From UBA2357 sp041916775 (lineage in GTDB: Bacteria; Pseudomonadota; Gammaproteobacteria; Burkholderiales; Rhodocyclaceae), in contig JAYRYZ010000028.1 of NCBI GenBank assembly GCA_041916775.1, forward strand, positions 1 through 64,000: a stretch of DNA of 64,000 bases, given 5' to 3'. The notes beneath the pieces were generated by a model. That model saw only the letters and a list, made by a program, of their open reading frames with translations, made no database searches and was not told the origin of the DNA. Below are positions 17,983-28,203 of this stretch, piece by piece (position 1 is the first letter of the stretch; each line of letters begins with the position of its first letter). Made by a program: the position numbers and the translations under genes.

Positions 17983-18132
17983 CATGCGAATCCTAGGGGA
18001 TGAAGCCGTGATGATCGCCCCGGAACGGACGTGCTGCAAGCGTGACGCCTGGGCAATGCCAGGGGTTTGCCCGAATGGGGCGCAGCGGGTGAGGCCGTGG
18101 TGCCGCTAGGGTGCCGGGGTGGCAGGGTGCAT

Positions 18133-18315
18133 TCAGTGCAGGACGGCACGGCCCTCGAGGACGCGTTGCTGGACATGCGTCGGAACGCCGCGCTCGATCA
18201 TGTTCATGCGCGCATTCGCGTGGTCGCCACCCGAGTGCAGGTAACGGATGATCTCGCCTACAAACTGCCGCAGCACAAGATCGACGCGCATCTCGGTCAG
18301 GTGGTGAGCAGTCAT
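18133..18315 (-). CDS. Small hypothetical protein (60 aa)
   Basis: 60 residues, starting at ATG 18315 with a good ribosome-binding sequence (GAGG, six bases upstream). It is helical, His/Arg-rich, and soluble, with the segments DLVLRQFVGEIIRYLHSGG and MIERGVPTHVQQRVLEG. It was not recognised. It sits between the chromate transporter genes and the 8-oxoguanine deaminase gene, all on the same strand, with gaps of about 150-300 bp. It might be a chance frame in GC-rich DNA; the ribosome-binding site is the main argument for it. Confidence 0.4.
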   Translation of the reverse strand: MTAHHLTEMRVDLVLRQFVGEIIRYLHSGGDHANARMNMIERGVPTHVQQRVLEGRAVLH

Positions 18316-18611
18316 GGTTGCCTCGCTGGTGTTCAACGGTTTGGCCTTCGAGATGTCTTTGGGTTGGGACCACATGCGTGCTGGCCGTCTTTTCGTGACT
18401 TCAAGCACGAAGCCTGCCAGATTCGTGTTGACTTTTTTAAGCCATTTAATTCATGTGCTTGCCTACTTAGATGCATAAGTCCGGGCAAGTTCCCAAGGGC
18501 GGATGTAAAAAAAACTGACACGCTGATGAGTGCCCTTGCCGGATTGCCGGAAATTCGTGCCGGATCCGGCATCCGTGGCAGATTTCGTGCGGCTGCGCTT
18601 CTGGGCGGGTG
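18316..18611. other. Intergenic stretch, locally AT-rich
   Basis: No gene is supported here. Positions 18430-18520 are clearly more AT-rich than their surroundings and include an eight-A run at 18507-18514. On the minus strand this could serve as a promoter region for the small 60-residue gene, but I cannot fix a -35/-10 pair with confidence. Confidence 0.4.
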
Positions 18612-19166
18612 TCAGATCCAACCGGTCGCGCCGACGAGGGCCCCCAGGGCGATCAGCCATACCGGCGCGAGGCGCGTGCGCAGGATCACGAGTACGGTGA
18701 GGAGGATCAGGAAGGCTGCGCCCCACCATCGCGACGCGTCCACGTCGAAGTAGGGTTGTGCCAGTACCCAGGCAGCAAGGTACATCAGCGCCACCGACAC
18801 CGGCGCGAGCCCGCTGTTGAAGGCGCGTACCCCGGGCGTATGTTGCTTGTCCGCACCCCAGCGGGAGACGGTCAGCGACAGCAAGGTGGAGGGCAGTAGA
18901 ATGCCGACCAGCGCGAGCGCTGCGCCGGCAACGCCCGCGGCCTGGTAGCCGAGCACGGGTACGAAAAGCACGTTCGGACCGGGAGAGGCCTGCGCCAGGG
19001 CAACCCCGGAAGTGAAGTCGCTCTCGGACAGCCATCCTCTTTCCACCACCAGATACCGGTGCATCTCCGGCGCGGTAGCCATCGCGCCGCCAATGGAGAG
19101 CAGGGACAGCATCGTGAAATGCAGGAACAGCTGCAGCAAGTCCGCGTGCTGGAAGCCGTTCGTCAT
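18612..19166 (-). CDS. chrA: Chromate transporter, C-terminal-type half (CHR family)
   Basis: 184 residues with six hydrophobic segments. It contains the CHR-domain pattern SIGGAMATAPEMHRYLVVERGWLSE followed by LAQASPGPNVLFVPVLGYQAAGVAGA. The family exports chromate (or sulfate-like anions) by proton-coupled transport. It is one of a pair of short CHR proteins; the partner gene overlaps its start by the four bases ATGA. Together they correspond to a full-length two-domain ChrA, probably as a heterodimer with opposite topologies, as known for other short CHR pairs. The minus-strand order is 19163-19780 first, then this gene. Confidence 0.88.
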   Translation of the reverse strand: MTNGFQHADLLQLFLHFTMLSLLSIGGAMATAPEMHRYLVVERGWLSESDFTSGVALAQASPGPNVLFVPVLGYQAAGVAGAALALVGILLPSTLLSLTVSRWGADKQHTPGVRAFNSGLAPVSVALMYLAAWVLAQPYFDVDASRWWGAAFLILLTVLVILRTRLAPVWLIALGALVGATGWI

Positions 19167-19780
19167 TCTGTCGTGCCCTTTCTGGCCAGGGCCATGTGTG
19201 CGAGCGTCCAGCCGAGCGCGGCGAGTGCCGGCAAGATCCACACAAGCGGCAGACGGAGGTAACCGATGGCGGAGGCCGTCAACGCCGCCAGCAGGATGCA
19301 GCGCGCCGGGCCGAGCGGGTTCCGCGCGAGCGGGCGGGTCATCTTGATCGCCATCGCGAGCATCAGCCCGACCGCGACCGCGCCCATGCCACGGAACGCG
19401 CCGGCCACCGCGGGGAGGTCGGCGAATTCACGGTAGCCAGCGGCCAGCCCGATCACGATCACGAGCGGCATCAGCAGCATGCCTGCCAGTGCGGCGAGCG
19501 CCCCGCGCCAGCCAAAGAACCGGTCACCCAGCATCAGCGCGAGATTCACGACATTCGGGCCGGGCAGTAACTGCGCTACCGAATAGGCGTCGAGGAAGGC
19601 CTCGCGGTTCAGCCAGCGCTTGCGGTCGACGAGCTCGCGTTGTGCCACTGCGAGCACGCCGCCAAAGCCCTGCAGCGCGAGCCAGGTGAAGGTCAGGAAG
19701 AGATCGGCGAGCGAATGGGGACTGGCCTGCGACAGCGCGGCCGAGGGGGCGGTAGAACCGGTAGCGGTGTTGTCGTTCAA
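19163..19780 (-). CDS. chrA: Chromate transporter, N-terminal-type half (CHR family)
   Basis: 205 residues with about six hydrophobic segments. CHR-domain motifs: FTWLALQGFGGVLAVAQRELVDRKRWLNREAF and SVAQLLPGPNVVNLALMLGDRFFGWRGALAA. The PGPN motif in the second helix is shared with the partner protein. It starts with an ~20-residue polar N-terminal tail. It is the first gene of the pair; its stop overlaps the next start (ATGA), so the two halves are translationally coupled. About 80 bp separate it from the end of the CoA-transferase gene, which lies upstream on the same strand, so read-through from that operon is possible. Confidence 0.88.
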   Translation of the reverse strand: MNDNTATGSTAPSAALSQASPHSLADLFLTFTWLALQGFGGVLAVAQRELVDRKRWLNREAFLDAYSVAQLLPGPNVVNLALMLGDRFFGWRGALAALAGMLLMPLVIVIGLAAGYREFADLPAVAGAFRGMGAVAVGLMLAMAIKMTRPLARNPLGPARCILLAALTASAIGYLRLPLVWILPALAALGWTLAHMALARKGTTE

Positions 19781-19863
19781 GGTGCGGCGGCTGGCTGTGG
19801 ACGGCCTCCTACCTTACTGCATTCCCGACGGTGCGGGAATGCAGCGTTCGCCCACGAGCCGCA

Positions 19864-21867
19864 TCACTCCGCCTTGCGCGCGCGCAGGTTCGCGAGCGCG
19901 CCTTCCGCGCTGTCGAAGAGATCCGCGGAGACGGCCCCGGCCGCAAACGCGTCTCCCAGGCGCGCGCGCAGGAACGTACTGGAGGTGTAGCGCGTGACAT
20001 GGCTGTAATGGCGCTTGACCACGCCGCGCACCATCGCGATGTAGTCGTCCATGAGCTCCGGACTGATCGAGAAGTTGTCATAGTTGACGATGGCGGGAAC
20101 CCGGTGTCCGAGGCCACCAAGGCGTGCCTCGATCAAGGCGCGGATCGCGGCGATCTGTTCGGGGCTGCGCACATCCAGACCTTCGAAGTTCACGAAGAAC
20201 AGGTTTTGCCCCGCATCGTAGCTCAGGCGCTGTTCCAGCGGCAGCGACAGCAGGTCCGCGCGCAGCCCCATCGGCTCGTCACGGAAGATGCGTGCGTCCA
20301 TCAGACGAAGCTCGGCTGCGATGTGCGGGTGGAAGTCCATGTGGGCCAGGATGTCGCGCTCGACGTCGATGCCTGGCGCGATCTCGACCAGTTCCAGGCC
20401 CTCGTCGCCGAGCCGGAACACGCAGCGCTCGGTGATGTACAGCACCGGCTGGCCGCGCTTGCGCGCATACGCGCCGCTGAAGGTGCGGTGTTCGACTTCA
20501 CCGACGAACTTGCGCGCCAGGCCTTCCCGCTGGATCGTCAGGCGCCCTTGCGCGATGCGGATCTCGAGTGCCCCCGCGGTGAAGCTGCCGACGAACACCA
20601 CCTTGCGTGCGTTCTGGCTGATGTTGATGAAGCCACCTGCGCCTGCCAAGCGAGGGCCGAAGCGGCTGACGTTGAGGTTGCCGTCGCGGTCGGCTTGGGC
20701 GAGGCCGAGGAAGGCGACGTCGAGGCCGCCACCATCGTAGAAGTCGAACTGGTAGGGCTGATCGATGATCGCGTCGGTGTTCACCGCAGCGCCGAAGTTC
20801 ATGCCTGATGCCGGGATGCCGCCAATCACCCCGGGCTCGGTGGTAAGCGTCAGGAGGTCGATGATCTTCTCCTCGGCGGCTACCGAGCCCACGCCTTCCG
20901 GCATGCCGATGCCGAGGTTCACCACGCTGTTCGGAGCGAGTTCGAGTGCCGCACGGCGCGCGATGATCTTGCGCTCGCTCATCGCCATGCTGGGTACCGA
21001 CGAGGCCGGCACCCGCAGTTCCCCCGAGAAGGCCGCGCTATACGGCGTTGCAAAGGTCTGCAGGTGGTGCTCGGGCTTTTCTGCCACCACAACACAATCC
21101 ACCAGCACGCCAGGAATCTTGACATGGCGGGGGTTGAGGCTGCCGCGCTCGGCGATACGCTCCACTTGCACGATGACGAGTCCGCCGCTGTTGTGGGCCG
21201 CCATCGCGATCGCCAGCGCTTCCAGCGTCAGTGCCTCCTTTTCCATCGTGATGTTGCCGTCCGGGTCGGCGGTGGTACCGCGGATGATGCCGACGTTGAT
21301 CGGAAAGGCCTTGTAGAACAGGAACTCCTCGCCGCCGATCTCGATCAGACTGACCAACTCCTGCTCGGTCGAGGCGTTGATCCTGCCGCCGCCGAGGCGC
21401 GGATCCACGAAGGTGCCGAGGCCCACTCGCGTCAGCGTGCCGGGCTTGCCTGCGGCGATGTCGCGAAAGAGGTGGGTGATGACGCCCTGCGGCAGATTGT
21501 AGGCCTCGATGCGGTTCTCCACGGCCAGCGCCTGCAGCTTCGGCACCAGGCCCCAGTGACCGCCCACGACCCGCTTCACCAGTCCGGCGTGGCCGAGGTG
21601 ATTGAGGCCGCGTTCGCCGCCGTCGCCCTGGCCGGCGGCGTAGACCAGCGTGAGGTCGGTGGGGCGCCCGAAAGGGCCAGGATCCTCGGCCAGGAAGCGG
21701 CGCTCGAGCGCACATGCGATGCCTTCTGCGAAACCGATGCCGACGAAGCCGCCAGTCGCGACGGTGTCGCCCGCACGGATGAGATTCACCGCGTCGTCTG
21801 CGGTGACGATCTTGCTACGGCGCGGCATGGCCTCGCCAGAGAGCATTGGATGCTTGTGCGCCTTCAT
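19864..21867 (-). CDS. Acyl-CoA:acetate/3-ketoacid CoA-transferase (fused alpha-beta)
   Basis: 667 residues, a single-chain family I CoA-transferase with the alpha part first (GDTVATGGFVGIGFAEGIACALE) and the beta part from about residue 310 (NSVVNLGIGMPEGV). The catalytic glutamate lies in TTEPGVIGGIP, the form found in YdiF/propionate CoA-transferase-type enzymes. It moves CoA between acyl-CoA and free acids such as acetate, propionate, acetoacetate or 3-hydroxybutyrate; the actual pair is not decidable here. The extra C-terminal ~120 residues are unusual for classical members. ATG 21867 overlaps the stop of the upstream 175-residue gene (ATGA). Both are under a sigma-54 promoter at 22444-22459. 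Confidence 0.88.
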   Translation of the reverse strand: MKAHKHPMLSGEAMPRRSKIVTADDAVNLIRAGDTVATGGFVGIGFAEGIACALERRFLAEDPGPFGRPTDLTLVYAAGQGDGGERGLNHLGHAGLVKRVVGGHWGLVPKLQALAVENRIEAYNLPQGVITHLFRDIAAGKPGTLTRVGLGTFVDPRLGGGRINASTEQELVSLIEIGGEEFLFYKAFPINVGIIRGTTADPDGNITMEKEALTLEALAIAMAAHNSGGLVIVQVERIAERGSLNPRHVKIPGVLVDCVVVAEKPEHHLQTFATPYSAAFSGELRVPASSVPSMAMSERKIIARRAALELAPNSVVNLGIGMPEGVGSVAAEEKIIDLLTLTTEPGVIGGIPASGMNFGAAVNTDAIIDQPYQFDFYDGGGLDVAFLGLAQADRDGNLNVSRFGPRLAGAGGFINISQNARKVVFVGSFTAGALEIRIAQGRLTIQREGLARKFVGEVEHRTFSGAYARKRGQPVLYITERCVFRLGDEGLELVEIAPGIDVERDILAHMDFHPHIAAELRLMDARIFRDEPMGLRADLLSLPLEQRLSYDAGQNLFFVNFEGLDVRSPEQIAAIRALIEARLGGLGHRVPAIVNYDNFSISPELMDDYIAMVRGVVKRHYSHVTRYTSSTFLRARLGDAFAAGAVSADLFDSAEGALANLRARKAE

Positions 21868-22391
21868 GTCGTCGCGTCTCCCCAGTGTTCGCAATCCCAG
21901 TCCGGTCCGTCCTGGACGATGACGAGATCTGACCTCATGCCGGACATTTCCGCCATGGGGTGAAGCCCTGATGGCAGTGCCGAGGCCACCCGGCCATGGA
22001 CGATCAGGATGTCGCCATGTACCGGGAGCGCGCGTGGGTCGGTGACGATGGCGCACGTGTTCTCATCGAGGCCCAGGCGTCGGCGCAGGCCCTCCAGCAG
22101 GATCTCGTCGCAACGACTGTCGAGGACCGCAGCCGAGCCCATGCCCCCGACCGGCTGTTGGAGCAGGCCGATGCGTCCGGCGGATCCCATGGCGATGCGA
22201 ATCAGCGAGCGGTGGAAGGTTTCGCTGGTGGCGATGAAGTCAGTGGCCACGATCGCCAGTGCGTAACGGTGCTGCACGCCTGGTCGCGAACGCGCGGCAT
22301 GGATGCGCGGATCATTTGACGCATTGCGCGATGGTTGAAACGGCAGCCGATGCCCGGGAATGCGGATGGCTGGCGCGGATTGCAGTCGCAT
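21864..22391 (-). CDS. Uncharacterised 175-residue protein coupled to the CoA-transferase
   Basis: 175 residues, not recognised. The start is well supported: GGAGGAG lies six bases before ATG 22391. Its end overlaps the CoA-transferase start by ATGA, so it is very probably translated and coupled. The first ~40 residues are Arg/Pro-rich and look disordered. The rest alternates short strands and helices (RYALAIVATDFIA, GDILIVHGRVA, RSDLVIVQDGPDWDCEHWG), suggesting a small alpha/beta fold. There is no signal peptide or membrane segment. Its position as first gene of a sigma-54-controlled operon suggests a role in activating or handling the same acids as the transferase. No reaction is proposed. 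Confidence 0.75.
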   Translation of the reverse strand: MRLQSAPAIRIPGHRLPFQPSRNASNDPRIHAARSRPGVQHRYALAIVATDFIATSETFHRSLIRIAMGSAGRIGLLQQPVGGMGSAAVLDSRCDEILLEGLRRRLGLDENTCAIVTDPRALPVHGDILIVHGRVASALPSGLHPMAEMSGMRSDLVIVQDGPDWDCEHWGDATT

Positions 22392-22443
22392 GGGTCTCCT
22401 CCAGTTCGCGAGCCGGTCTGACGCCGGCCCTCTCAGATTCCAG

Positions 22444-22459
22444 AGCAGATGCCGTGCCA
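22444..22459 (-). promoter_or_regulatory. Sigma-54 (-24/-12) promoter of the CoA-transferase operon
   Basis: On the minus strand the sequence is TGGCACG-GCAT-CTGCT, against the RpoN consensus TGGCACG-N4-TTGCW. The GG (-24) and GC (-12) dinucleotides have the obligatory spacing and only one consensus base differs. Transcription should begin near 22432, about 40 bases before ATG 22391. The palindromic activator sites lie about 270-300 bp upstream, at 22725-22758. The rest of the 354-bp gap (22392-22745) shows no gene. Confidence 0.85.
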
Positions 22460-22724
22460 TCATCGCTAATGCTTTGATTGAATGGGCTTATGGTGGGATG
22501 CCCTGAAGTCGCGCGAAGGATTTGTCCATTATCCGAGACGAGGGCGCAGTTGAGTGGCGTAGGTGACCTCAACTCATGTTGCGTCGATTCCACTCCCCTG
22601 CTTTCCGCGGGCCACAAAGAGGCGCCACAGCAACAGTCTGTACTGGGAATACTTTACAAAAACAATGTATTGAGAATCTCTGCGAGGGTTGGGCTTCGTT
22701 TGGCGAGATAGTGCGGCGGCTTGT

Positions 22725-22745
22725 GTCCCAAAATTTGGACGTGTC

Positions 22746-22758
<13 letters not shown>
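22725..22758. promoter_or_regulatory. Two tandem palindromes, probable activator (UAS) sites
   Basis: GTCCCA-AAAT-TTGGAC at 22725-22740 and GTCTCA-TTGT-TGAGAT at 22743-22758, with centres 18 bp apart. Both share the 6-4-6 architecture with a third copy at 24270-24285. The second copy overlaps the 3' end of the regulator gene. They fit upstream binding sites for the Fis-type HTH of the sigma-54 activator encoded next door; this assignment is inference from position and repetition. Confidence 0.7.
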
Positions 22759-24155
<1,397 letters not shown>

Positions 24156-24269
24156 TGCTGGACGATGATCCTGTCTGGGAATCGAGCTTTGTCCCGATTC
24201 ATGGATTTCCCTGCGAGCGCGACAAGTATCTGGCAGGAAGACAAGAATTGCCAGATCTTCGCGCGGTGT

Positions 24270-24285
24270 GTCCCACTAATGAGAC
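24270..24285. promoter_or_regulatory. Palindrome, probable activator site for the hydrolase gene
   Basis: GTCCCA-CTAA-TGAGAC, the same 6-4-6 pattern as the two sites at 22725-22758. It is centred about 105 bp upstream of the -24 element at 24383, a normal enhancer distance, and about 120 bp upstream of the divergent regulator start, so it might also affect expression of the regulator itself. Confidence 0.7.
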
Positions 24286-24382
24286 GCCTGGCGCCCGGGC
24301 TGCGCTGCGTGTGTCGCTCCGTTGCCCGCAATGGCCGCATGGGAGGGGGCATTTCCAGCACTGGCCGATTCTGTCATGCTGT

Positions 24383-24398
24383 TGGCACGATGAATGCT
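24383..24398 (+). promoter_or_regulatory. Sigma-54 (-24/-12) promoter of the 3HB-oligomer hydrolase gene
   Basis: TGGCACG-ATGA-ATGCT, matching the RpoN consensus TGGCACG-N4-TTGCW at all but one position, with correct GG-to-GC spacing. The expected start is near 24410, giving a leader of ~75 bases before ATG 24486. The remainder of the 330-bp gap (24156-24485) contains only this promoter and the palindrome at 24270. Confidence 0.83.
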
Positions 24399-24485
24399 TC
24401 ACCGACGCGCCAGCCTTCCGGGCATGGCCACCCACTTACAAGCTCCGCCGTGACATGCACGCGCGGCGCGATCAGGAGACAACGC

Positions 24486-26636
24486 ATGAATCGAAGCGCA
24501 TTCCGTCTTTCGGCCGTTGCGGCCGCGTTGACCGCTGTTTTCGGGTTGCAGGCCTGCGGAGGCGGCGGTGGTGGCGATGAAGTCAATGTCAAACCGGTTT
24601 TCATCCGCGGCGCGATCTCCGTCATGAATTACGATGGCGGCGCCGACGACCTCCTCACCGCCGGTCTCGGCAAGACCGGCTTGATGGGGGCGGCCCCGGC
24701 CTATGCCGACCCGCTCAACCCCAGCGCTTCGGAACTGCGCCGCAATGCGATCTACAACAACTACCGGGCCCTGAACGACTACACCGCCGCTGGCGGCTTC
24801 GGCAGCCTGTTCGGCCCCAACATCGACGCGAACGGTGCCGATACGCTGGGCGAAGGCAAGGTGGCCGGCACCGAGTACATCGCCTACGCGGACGACGGTA
24901 GCGGACGCAAGAACGTCACCATGATGGTGCAGGTGCCGGATAGCTTCGATAGCGGCAAGCCCTGCATCGTCACCGCCACCTCTTCCGGTTCACGCGGCGT
25001 ATATGGCGCCATCGGTACCGCGGGAGAGTGGGGGCTGAAGCGCGGCTGCGCGGTCGCTTACACCGACAAGGGCTCGGGCAACGGCCTGCACGACCTCATG
25101 AGCGACAAGGTGACGCTGATCGACGGACGCCTGGTGCCGTCGGCGGAGGCGGGCGCGGGCGCGCTCTTTCGTGCCAATATCACCGCGGCCGAGCTTGCCG
25201 CCTTCAATGCGGCCTATCCGAACCGCGTTGCCTTCAAGCACGCTCACTCCGGCCAGAACCCGGAGGCGGACTGGGGCCGGAATACGCTCGACGCGGTGCG
25301 CTTCGCGTTCTATGTGCTCAACGAGCAGTTCGGCGGCAGCTATGGTGACGGCAACCGCAAGCGACGCGACATCGTGCCGTCGAACACCATCGTGATCGCC
25401 TCGTCGGTGTCCAACGGTGGCGGTGCCGCGATCGCGGCTGCGGAGCAGGACAGCGAAGGCCTCATCGACGGCGTCGCGGTGTCGGAGCCCAATGTTCAGC
25501 CACGCGGCACGACGGGGCTACGCATTCGCCAGGGCAGCACCGATGTGGTTACGGTCGCGCGTCCGCTACTCGACTACTTCAGCTACGCAAATCTCTACCA
25601 GCCGTGCGCGGCCCTTTCGTCCAGCGCGGGCGCGGCAATGTCGGCGCTGTTCTGGCCGGAGGCCTTCAACACGATCGCTCGCAACCGCTGCAGCGCCTTA
25701 CGCGCCAAGGGCCTGCTCACCGCAGATACCCCGGAAGCGCAGGCCGATGAGGCGATGTCGCTGCTGCACGACTACGGCTGGTCCGCCGAACACGACTTCG
25801 TGCATCAGTCGCACTATCGCTTCGCGACCAATTCGATCGCGATGACCTATGTGAACACCTATGGCCGTTTCCGGGTCACCGACAATGTGTGCGGCTTCAG
25901 TTTTGCCAACACGGATGTGGCCGGTGCCGTGATCGCGCCGAGCGCAGCCGGGCAGGCGGGTATCTTCGCCTCCGGCAACGGCGTGCCGCCCACCACGGGA
26001 ACCAACATCGTCTACAACGACGCGGTCGGTGCGCCGACGCTGGATTTCCTCGCGGTATCGCCGTCAAGCGGGGCGGCGGATTTCGCACTGGACGGCGCGC
26101 TGTGCATTCGGGCACTCGTGACGGCACGTGACCCGGTGACTGGCGCCGCGTTGACCGGCCAGATGAAGTCGTGGTCGGACCGGGTGCTGGCGGGCATCGC
26201 CGAAGTGCAATTGTCGGGCGGCCTGCGCGGCAAGCCGGCGATCATCGTGGCAGGGCGCAGCGATACGCTGATCCCGCCCAACCACGCTGCGCGGGCCTAC
26301 TTCGGGCGGAACCGCATGACCGAGGGCAGCGCATCGAAGCTCAGCTATGTGGAGGTCACCAATGCGCAGCACTTCGATGCCTTCATCGCGCTGGGCGCAC
26401 TGCTGGGCTACGACACCCGCTTCATCCCGCTGCATTACTATTTCGGACAGGCGATGGACCGCATGTACGCGCATCTCACCACGGGCGCTGCGCTGCCGCC
26501 CAGCCAGGTCGTGCGCACTACGCCGCGCGCTTCGGGCGAGGCGCTGACCGCAGCGCACATGCCTGCGATCGCTGGCACCGTGAGCGCCGCTGACGCGATC
26601 GTGTTCAACACCGGACTGGTCACGGTGCCGGACTGA
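24486..26636 (+). CDS. D-(-)-3-hydroxybutyrate oligomer hydrolase (lipoprotein)
   Basis: 716 residues. A signal peptide ends in a lipobox-like LQAC with C24, followed by a run of glycines, so the enzyme is probably lipid-anchored and exported. The body matches the 3HB-oligomer hydrolase family: SSGSRGVYGAIGTAGEWGLK at about 166-185 and AYTDKGSGNG at 191-200. A possible serine nucleophile is S309 in SVSNGG. The family cleaves 3-hydroxybutyrate oligomers released from PHB into monomers. AGGAG is seven bases before ATG 24486. The sigma-54 promoter and palindrome upstream tie it to the adjacent regulator and CoA-transferase, which could activate the released acid or its oxidation product. Confidence 0.9.
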   Translation: MNRSAFRLSAVAAALTAVFGLQACGGGGGGDEVNVKPVFIRGAISVMNYDGGADDLLTAGLGKTGLMGAAPAYADPLNPSASELRRNAIYNNYRALNDYTAAGGFGSLFGPNIDANGADTLGEGKVAGTEYIAYADDGSGRKNVTMMVQVPDSFDSGKPCIVTATSSGSRGVYGAIGTAGEWGLKRGCAVAYTDKGSGNGLHDLMSDKVTLIDGRLVPSAEAGAGALFRANITAAELAAFNAAYPNRVAFKHAHSGQNPEADWGRNTLDAVRFAFYVLNEQFGGSYGDGNRKRRDIVPSNTIVIASSVSNGGGAAIAAAEQDSEGLIDGVAVSEPNVQPRGTTGLRIRQGSTDVVTVARPLLDYFSYANLYQPCAALSSSAGAAMSALFWPEAFNTIARNRCSALRAKGLLTADTPEAQADEAMSLLHDYGWSAEHDFVHQSHYRFATNSIAMTYVNTYGRFRVTDNVCGFSFANTDVAGAVIAPSAAGQAGIFASGNGVPPTTGTNIVYNDAVGAPTLDFLAVSPSSGAADFALDGALCIRALVTARDPVTGAALTGQMKSWSDRVLAGIAEVQLSGGLRGKPAIIVAGRSDTLIPPNHAARAYFGRNRMTEGSASKLSYVEVTNAQHFDAFIALGALLGYDTRFIPLHYYFGQAMDRMYAHLTTGAALPPSQVVRTTPRASGEALTAAHMPAIAGTVSAADAIVFNTGLVTVPD

Positions 26637-26648
26637 TACCCTCGCATC

Positions 26649-26678
26649 CCCGCCATGCGGCGCCCGTCGCGTGGCGGG
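26649..26678. terminator. Hairpin between convergent hydrolase and guaD genes
   Basis: CCCGCCATGCG (26649-26659) pairs with CGCGTGGCGGG (26668-26678) with a single T-G wobble; CTTTC follows on the plus strand. It lies between two converging stop codons and can serve both directions. Confidence 0.6.
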
Positions 26679-26681
26679 CTT

Positions 26682-27992
26682 TCAGGCCCGCTGCCAGGCG
26701 GGCGTGCCGAGGAGATAGGTCGCCGCAATCGCGCGGTCGTCCGCCAGCATCATCAGTACGAACAGACGCTCGGCGAGCGTCTGGGCGTGTGCCATACGGC
26801 GCGCGATCAAGGGGGTGGCGAGGGGGTCAAGCACCACGAAATCGGCCTCCTTGCCCATCTCGAAGTTGCCGATCTGCGCGTCCAGGCCAAGGCTGCGTGC
26901 GCCACCCAGTGTCGCGAGGTAGAAAGCTTTCTCGGTCGAGAGCGATTGCCCGTTGAGCTGAAGCACCTTGTAGGCCTCGTTCATCGTCTGCAGGATGGAG
27001 AAGCTGGTGCCTGCACCGACATCCGTCCCGAGGCCGACGCGGATGCCCGCCGATTCGGCGGCGTGCAGGTCGAAGAGCCCCGAGCCGAGGAACAGGTTGG
27101 ATGTCGGGCAAAAGCTCATTGCCGTGCCGGTCTGCGCCATGCGGCGTCGGTCGGTGGCGTCCAGCCAGATGCAGTGCGCGTAGATGGCACGCGCACCGAG
27201 TTGCCCGAAGCGGTCGTAGACATCCAGATAGCTGCGTGCCTCCGGGTAGAGCTCGGCGATCCACGCGATTTCATCGCGGTTCTCCGCCACATGCGATTGC
27301 AGGTGCAGGTCGGGAAAGTCGCGGAACAGGACCCCGGCCAGTGTCATCTGCGCCGGCGTCGAGGTGGCCGCGAAGCGCGGAGTCACCGCATAGCCGAGGC
27401 GGTCGCGGCCATGCCAGCGCGCGATCAGCGCGCGACTGTCGGCATCGCCGGATTCCGCCGTGTCGCGCAGCGTGTCGGGGCAATTGCGGTCCATCAGCAC
27501 CTTGCCGGTGATGAGGCGCATGCGCCGCGCCTGTGCCGCAGCGAAGAGCGCATCCACCGACTCTGTATGGACGGTGGAAAAGCACATCGCGGTGGTCGTG
27601 CCATTGCGCAGCAGTTCGTCGCAGAAGAAGCCCGCCACATCGTCCGCGTAGGCGCGGTCGGCAAAGCGCGATTCCGCCGGGAAGGTGTACTTTTCCAGCC
27701 ATGCGAGCAACTGCTCGCCGTGGCTCGCGATCATCTCGGTCTGAGGATAATGCACATGTGTGTCGATGAAGCCTGGCAGGATGAGCTTGCCAAGATGGTC
27801 AACGTGATGTGCATCGGCAGGTGCGATCCTCTGCATCTCTTCATGCGCACCGCGCGCGACGATGCGCCCGTCCGCGATCAACAGCGCCCCACCCGGCAGG
27901 TACTCCAGCGCGGCGTGCGGGCGACAGGCGGGGTCGTCGAGAAAGTGGATGACGTCGCCCGCGACGAGTGTGACCCTGGATGCCTGCGCCAT
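26682..27992 (-). CDS. guaD: Guanine deaminase
   Basis: 436 residues, matching E. coli GuaD (439). It is a zinc amidohydrolase converting guanine to xanthine and ammonia. The HxH metal site is in DTHVHYPQTEM (H79, H81); further ligands are in SHVAEN, AHCIWLD and the Asp of GLGTDVGAG. SFCPTSNLFLGSG is typical of the family. It is cytosolic. Its product is the substrate of the xanthine dehydrogenase encoded on the same strand 8-13 kb upstream, with the BMP-type importer and an opposite-strand HD-GYP gene in between. Confidence 0.93.
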   Translation of the reverse strand: MAQASRVTLVAGDVIHFLDDPACRPHAALEYLPGGALLIADGRIVARGAHEEMQRIAPADAHHVDHLGKLILPGFIDTHVHYPQTEMIASHGEQLLAWLEKYTFPAESRFADRAYADDVAGFFCDELLRNGTTTAMCFSTVHTESVDALFAAAQARRMRLITGKVLMDRNCPDTLRDTAESGDADSRALIARWHGRDRLGYAVTPRFAATSTPAQMTLAGVLFRDFPDLHLQSHVAENRDEIAWIAELYPEARSYLDVYDRFGQLGARAIYAHCIWLDATDRRRMAQTGTAMSFCPTSNLFLGSGLFDLHAAESAGIRVGLGTDVGAGTSFSILQTMNEAYKVLQLNGQSLSTEKAFYLATLGGARSLGLDAQIGNFEMGKEADFVVLDPLATPLIARRMAHAQTLAERLFVLMMLADDRAIAATYLLGTPAWQRA

Positions 27993-28203
27993 GATGGGGA
28001 TTCCCCTGTGCCGTTTGCCTTGGTGCTAGGGTAGCGCAGCTTGTACCCGCGGTGCTGCAATGCCGCGATCGCGAGACCTTGATGTTTCCATCAGACAGTC
28101 GTGAATTTGTATTTTGGTTGTTCGGGTGATTGAATTAGCATCCCTGAAGGATCGCCTGCGTTTCGGAGCCGGCGGGGCAACACAATCAGGGAGCGATGGC
28201 GCG

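Noticed and set aside
24191..24206. Fourth 6-4-6 site GTCCCG-ATTC-ATGGAT near the sigma-54 regulator start
   Set aside because: Only the left half resembles the others; the right half matches poorly, so it is not counted as an operator.
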